From Verrucomicrobium sp. BvORR034 (GTDB lineage: Bacteria > Verrucomicrobiota > Verrucomicrobiia > Verrucomicrobiales > Verrucomicrobiaceae), in contig NZ_BATQ01000046.1 of assembly GCF_000739635.1 (NCBI RefSeq), positions 1 through 64,000 on the forward strand: a DNA stretch of 64,000 nucleotides. The letters run 5' to 3'. Within the stretch, counting starts at the first letter, position 1, and each line of letters begins with the position of its first letter. The notes below the pieces were generated by a model. It saw only the letters and a list, made by a program, of their open reading frames with translations, was not told the origin of the DNA and ran no database searches. Below are positions 63,279 to 64,000 of this stretch, piece after piece. Both the position numbers and the translations under genes were made by a program.

Positions 63279-64000
63279 ATGTTCCGATTTCTTAAAGCAT
63301 CAGCTCTCATTCTCTTGTTTTGTGGATCAACTCTGGCAGATGATCGATTTCTGGATGCAGGCGCTCCAGCTGCGGATCGAGAGTGGCGTGCAGCGGACTA
63401 CAAGACTGTAGTTCAAATTCTGAGTGAGAAAAAAGCTCCGTTGCCACGGTTGGAGGAAACTGATGGAAAGAAGGTCCTGCAGAGGTTCTGTTCCATCGAA
63501 AATCTCACCTTTGGACGGAATCGCACCCTTCCACTTTCCTCACGGATGGAGGATTTTTTCGGGCTGCAGCAAAGTGCAAACCAGGTGACTAAGCTTTATG
63601 TCGCCGAAGCTGTAGGTGGCGCAAAGGTGGCAGGTGAAATGAGCTTGCTTCTAGGCTTCATGCTTCACGTGTCAGCTTTGGGCATTGACCTCGTTGGCGA
63701 GTTCCTTCCAACAATTCCCAAGGACAGCCGCTATCAGGCACGCATGGATGCCCTGGCTCAGATGAGGAGTGGCCTTGCCACGATATTTACAGGAGCCTAC
63801 TCGTCGATTGCGGATGACCAGATTTACACGGATGACCAACGCTCTAGCATGCTAGCGGCAGTCGCCGCCACTGCAGATCAGTTTTCGTCGGTTCTTGGGG
63901 CTGACACTAAGGTCGAAATGATCAGCAAGTTTTCCAAGCTTCAAGGGCGATTTACGTCGCCGAATGATCTGAAATACATTGAGACCATCACGAAAATGCT
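63279..64000 (+). CDS. Hypothetical secreted protein (3' end outside window)
   Basis: The frame starts at ATG 63279 and runs off the right edge with 240 codons seen. A signal peptide (FRFLKASALILLFCGSTLA) is clear. The mature part contains TLPLSSRMEDFFGLQQSANQ and a long helical segment, with no recognised family. It is probably a periplasmic protein. Confidence 0.6.
   Translation, partial: MFRFLKASALILLFCGSTLADDRFLDAGAPAADREWRAADYKTVVQILSEKKAPLPRLEETDGKKVLQRFCSIENLTFGRNRTLPLSSRMEDFFGLQQSANQVTKLYVAEAVGGAKVAGEMSLLLGFMLHVSALGIDLVGEFLPTIPKDSRYQARMDALAQMRSGLATIFTGAYSSIADDQIYTDDQRSSMLAAVAATADQFSSVLGADTKVEMISKFSKLQGRFTSPNDLKYIETITKM

Overview
The window looks like a chromosomal segment of a heterotrophic member of the Verrucomicrobia (Verrucomicrobium/Prosthecobacter-like). 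This is inferred from gene content, not from a marker gene: a type I sulfatase, a heparinase II/III-like protein, GH76 and GH99-like enzymes, an SHD1-like secreted hydrolase, many small lipoproteins, frequent GTG/TTG starts, weak Shine-Dalgarno sites and high GC. No rRNA, tRNA, CRISPR array, complete insertion sequence or prophage was seen.

Layout. 0-4.4 kb: a LuxR-type two-component pair flanked by small envelope proteins (DUF3300 protein, His/Asp-rich lipoprotein, duplicated-domain secreted protein, two mini-lipoproteins), with a 24-bp perfect palindrome and a related site in the flanking divergent promoters. 4.5-9.1 kb: RNase III-like mini-protein plus sulfatase, a PDZ protein, and an ECF sigma/putative anti-sigma pair. 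9.3-16.8 kb: central metabolism and translation (korAB, MBL hydrolase, tyrS, pheA-like, thiH). 16.8-20.2 kb: an intergenic stretch of hairpins, then a large heparinase-like protein. 20.2-26.5 kb: pstSCAB with an ArsR regulator, and a TonB receptor. 26.8-32 kb: a lysine/alanine/proline-rich DksA-like protein, rpmG, rpsR, folE2, an SHD1 hydrolase, YebC and a LysR regulator. 32-37.8 kb: an MFS exporter, a GNAT-like hypothetical protein, pckG, queF and queC. 38-41.8 kb: a VWA protein with a kinase/regulator pair. 41.8-47.6 kb: a rhomboid-like membrane protein, gcvT-gcvH-gcvP and a NUDIX hydrolase. 47.6-58.7 kb: carbohydrate and glycosyltransferase genes, an MFS transporter, a xylose-isomerase-like TIM-barrel protein and a SUMF1-like protein. 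58.7-64 kb: an accessory zone of small hypothetical genes that reads as more AT-rich, with a decayed VapB/PIN toxin-antitoxin locus, a GH99-like enzyme and an NTF2-like possible immunity protein.

How genes work together: FolE2, QueF and QueC belong to the queuosine/7-deazaguanine pathway. GcvTHP form the glycine cleavage system. KorAB and PckG serve the TCA cycle and gluconeogenesis. PstSCAB import phosphate. Sulfatase, heparinase-like, GH76 and GH99-like genes point to breakdown of sulfated or complex polysaccharides. The strongest candidates for something undescribed are the palindrome-bracketed envelope regulon at 0-4 kb, the histone-tail/DksA-like fusion with a degenerate zinc finger, the FeeM-like GNAT protein and the ArsR-Pst arrangement.
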